Shown: one piece after another, positions 5,686-6,030 of the stretch
Layout of the letters: each line of letters opens with the position of its first letter
Numbering within the stretch: the stretch's first letter is position 1
NCBI GenBank assembly: GCA_026984715.1
Contig: JALSRO010000487.1
Span: 1-6,030 of the forward strand
DNA: 6,030 nucleotides
DNA from: Chromatiales bacterium
GTDB taxonomy: Bacteria > Pseudomonadota > Gammaproteobacteria > Thiohalospirales > Thiohalospiraceae
Direction: 5' to 3'
Notes under the pieces: model-generated
What the model was told of the DNA's origin: nothing
What the model saw: only the letters and a program-made list of their open reading frames with translations
Database searches by the model: none
Position numbers and translations under genes: made by a program

Positions 5686-6030
5686 TCACCCTGCCGGGAT
5701 CAGCGCCATCAGCTGCTCCAGGCTCTCACGGGTGTTGACGCCCTCGTGCATATCCTGGCCGAGAAACGCCATCAGTTTCGGGTACAGATCGATGGATTCA
5801 TCGATAGCACGATCGGTGCCTTTGTTGTAGGCGCCGATGCTGATCAGATCCCGGTTCTGCTGGTAGGTCGAATAGATCTGCTTGAAGCGGCGTGCCACCT
5901 GCTGCTGCTCCGGTGCCGTTATCTCGGTCATCACCCGGCTGATGGAGGCCTCGATGTCGATGGCGGGGAAATGGCCCGCCTCCGCCAGCCGCCGTGAAAG
6001 CACCACATGCCCGTCGAGGATCGCCCGCGC
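5686..6030 (-). CDS. fliI: Flagellum-specific ATP synthase FliI (C-terminal part; 5' end cut by window edge)
   Basis: Cytoplasmic ATPase of the flagellar type III export apparatus, related to the F1 beta subunit. Only the last 114 codons are in the window; the frame runs open to base 6030 and reads ARAILDGHVVLSRRLAEAGHFPAIDIEASISRVM, the conserved FliI/YscN-family block just after the catalytic core, followed by the helical C-terminal domain (EQQQVARRFKQIYSTYQQNRDLISIGAYNKGTDRAIDESIDLYPKLMAFLGQDMHEGV). DGH-VLSR-LAE-GHFPAID is diagnostic of the FliI/type III secretion ATPase group; the neighbouring fliJ and fliK make it the flagellar form. Walker motifs lie outside the window. It is the first visible gene of the minus-strand flagellar run. 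Confidence 0.95.
   Translation of the reverse strand, partial: ARAILDGHVVLSRRLAEAGHFPAIDIEASISRVMTEITAPEQQQVARRFKQIYSTYQQNRDLISIGAYNKGTDRAIDESIDLYPKLMAFLGQDMHEGVNTRESLEQLMALIPAG

Noticed and set aside
1..6030. CRISPR arrays, insertion sequences, tRNA or rRNA genes
   Set aside because: I saw no regularly spaced direct repeats, transposase frames, terminal inverted repeats or tRNA-like folds anywhere in the window.

Overview
This window looks like chromosomal DNA from a motile gammaproteobacterium. Three things point there: Rho is collinear with E. coli Rho over all 270 visible residues; the trxA-rho pair runs divergently from the DEAD-box helicase gene rhlB, the arrangement known from E. coli; and a run of flagellar export genes (fliI, fliJ, fliK) follows. 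The genes look moderately GC-rich, except parts of one inserted gene. I see no transposase, tRNA, rRNA or CRISPR array. A sulfur-oxidiser or Chromatiales-like host is a guess only.

Left part (1-1490). rho (5' two thirds; the 3' end lies off the window) and trxA are both on the minus strand, trxA upstream. They are separated by 234 bases holding a strong GC hairpin, a small hairpin followed by five T, and a possible 24-codon leader ORF. E. coli rho is also attenuated and autoregulated downstream of trxA. A 119-base divergent region between trxA and rhlB holds plausible promoters for both directions. trxA, and probably rhlB, start with TTG codons placed behind Shine-Dalgarno-like sequences.

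Middle (1493-2823). rhlB is on the plus strand, a complete DEAD-box RNA helicase with an arginine-rich tail. It converges on fliK with only 26 bases between the stop codons.

Right part (2824-6030). A minus-strand flagellar operon reads, in transcription order, fliI (3' end only) - fliJ - EAL/CZB gene - fliK. The first three products after FliF-H normally handle the type III export ATPase (FliI), its coiled-coil partner (FliJ) and hook-length control (FliK). Here a gene for a cyclic-di-GMP phosphodiesterase-like EAL domain fused to a C-terminal CZB zinc-binding domain sits between fliJ and fliK. Every EAL catalytic residue and all four expected CZB ligands are visible. This is the most interesting item: a possible zinc-responsive c-di-GMP hydrolase co-transcribed with the flagellar export machinery. 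The usual downstream genes (fliL onward) do not follow fliK and must lie elsewhere.
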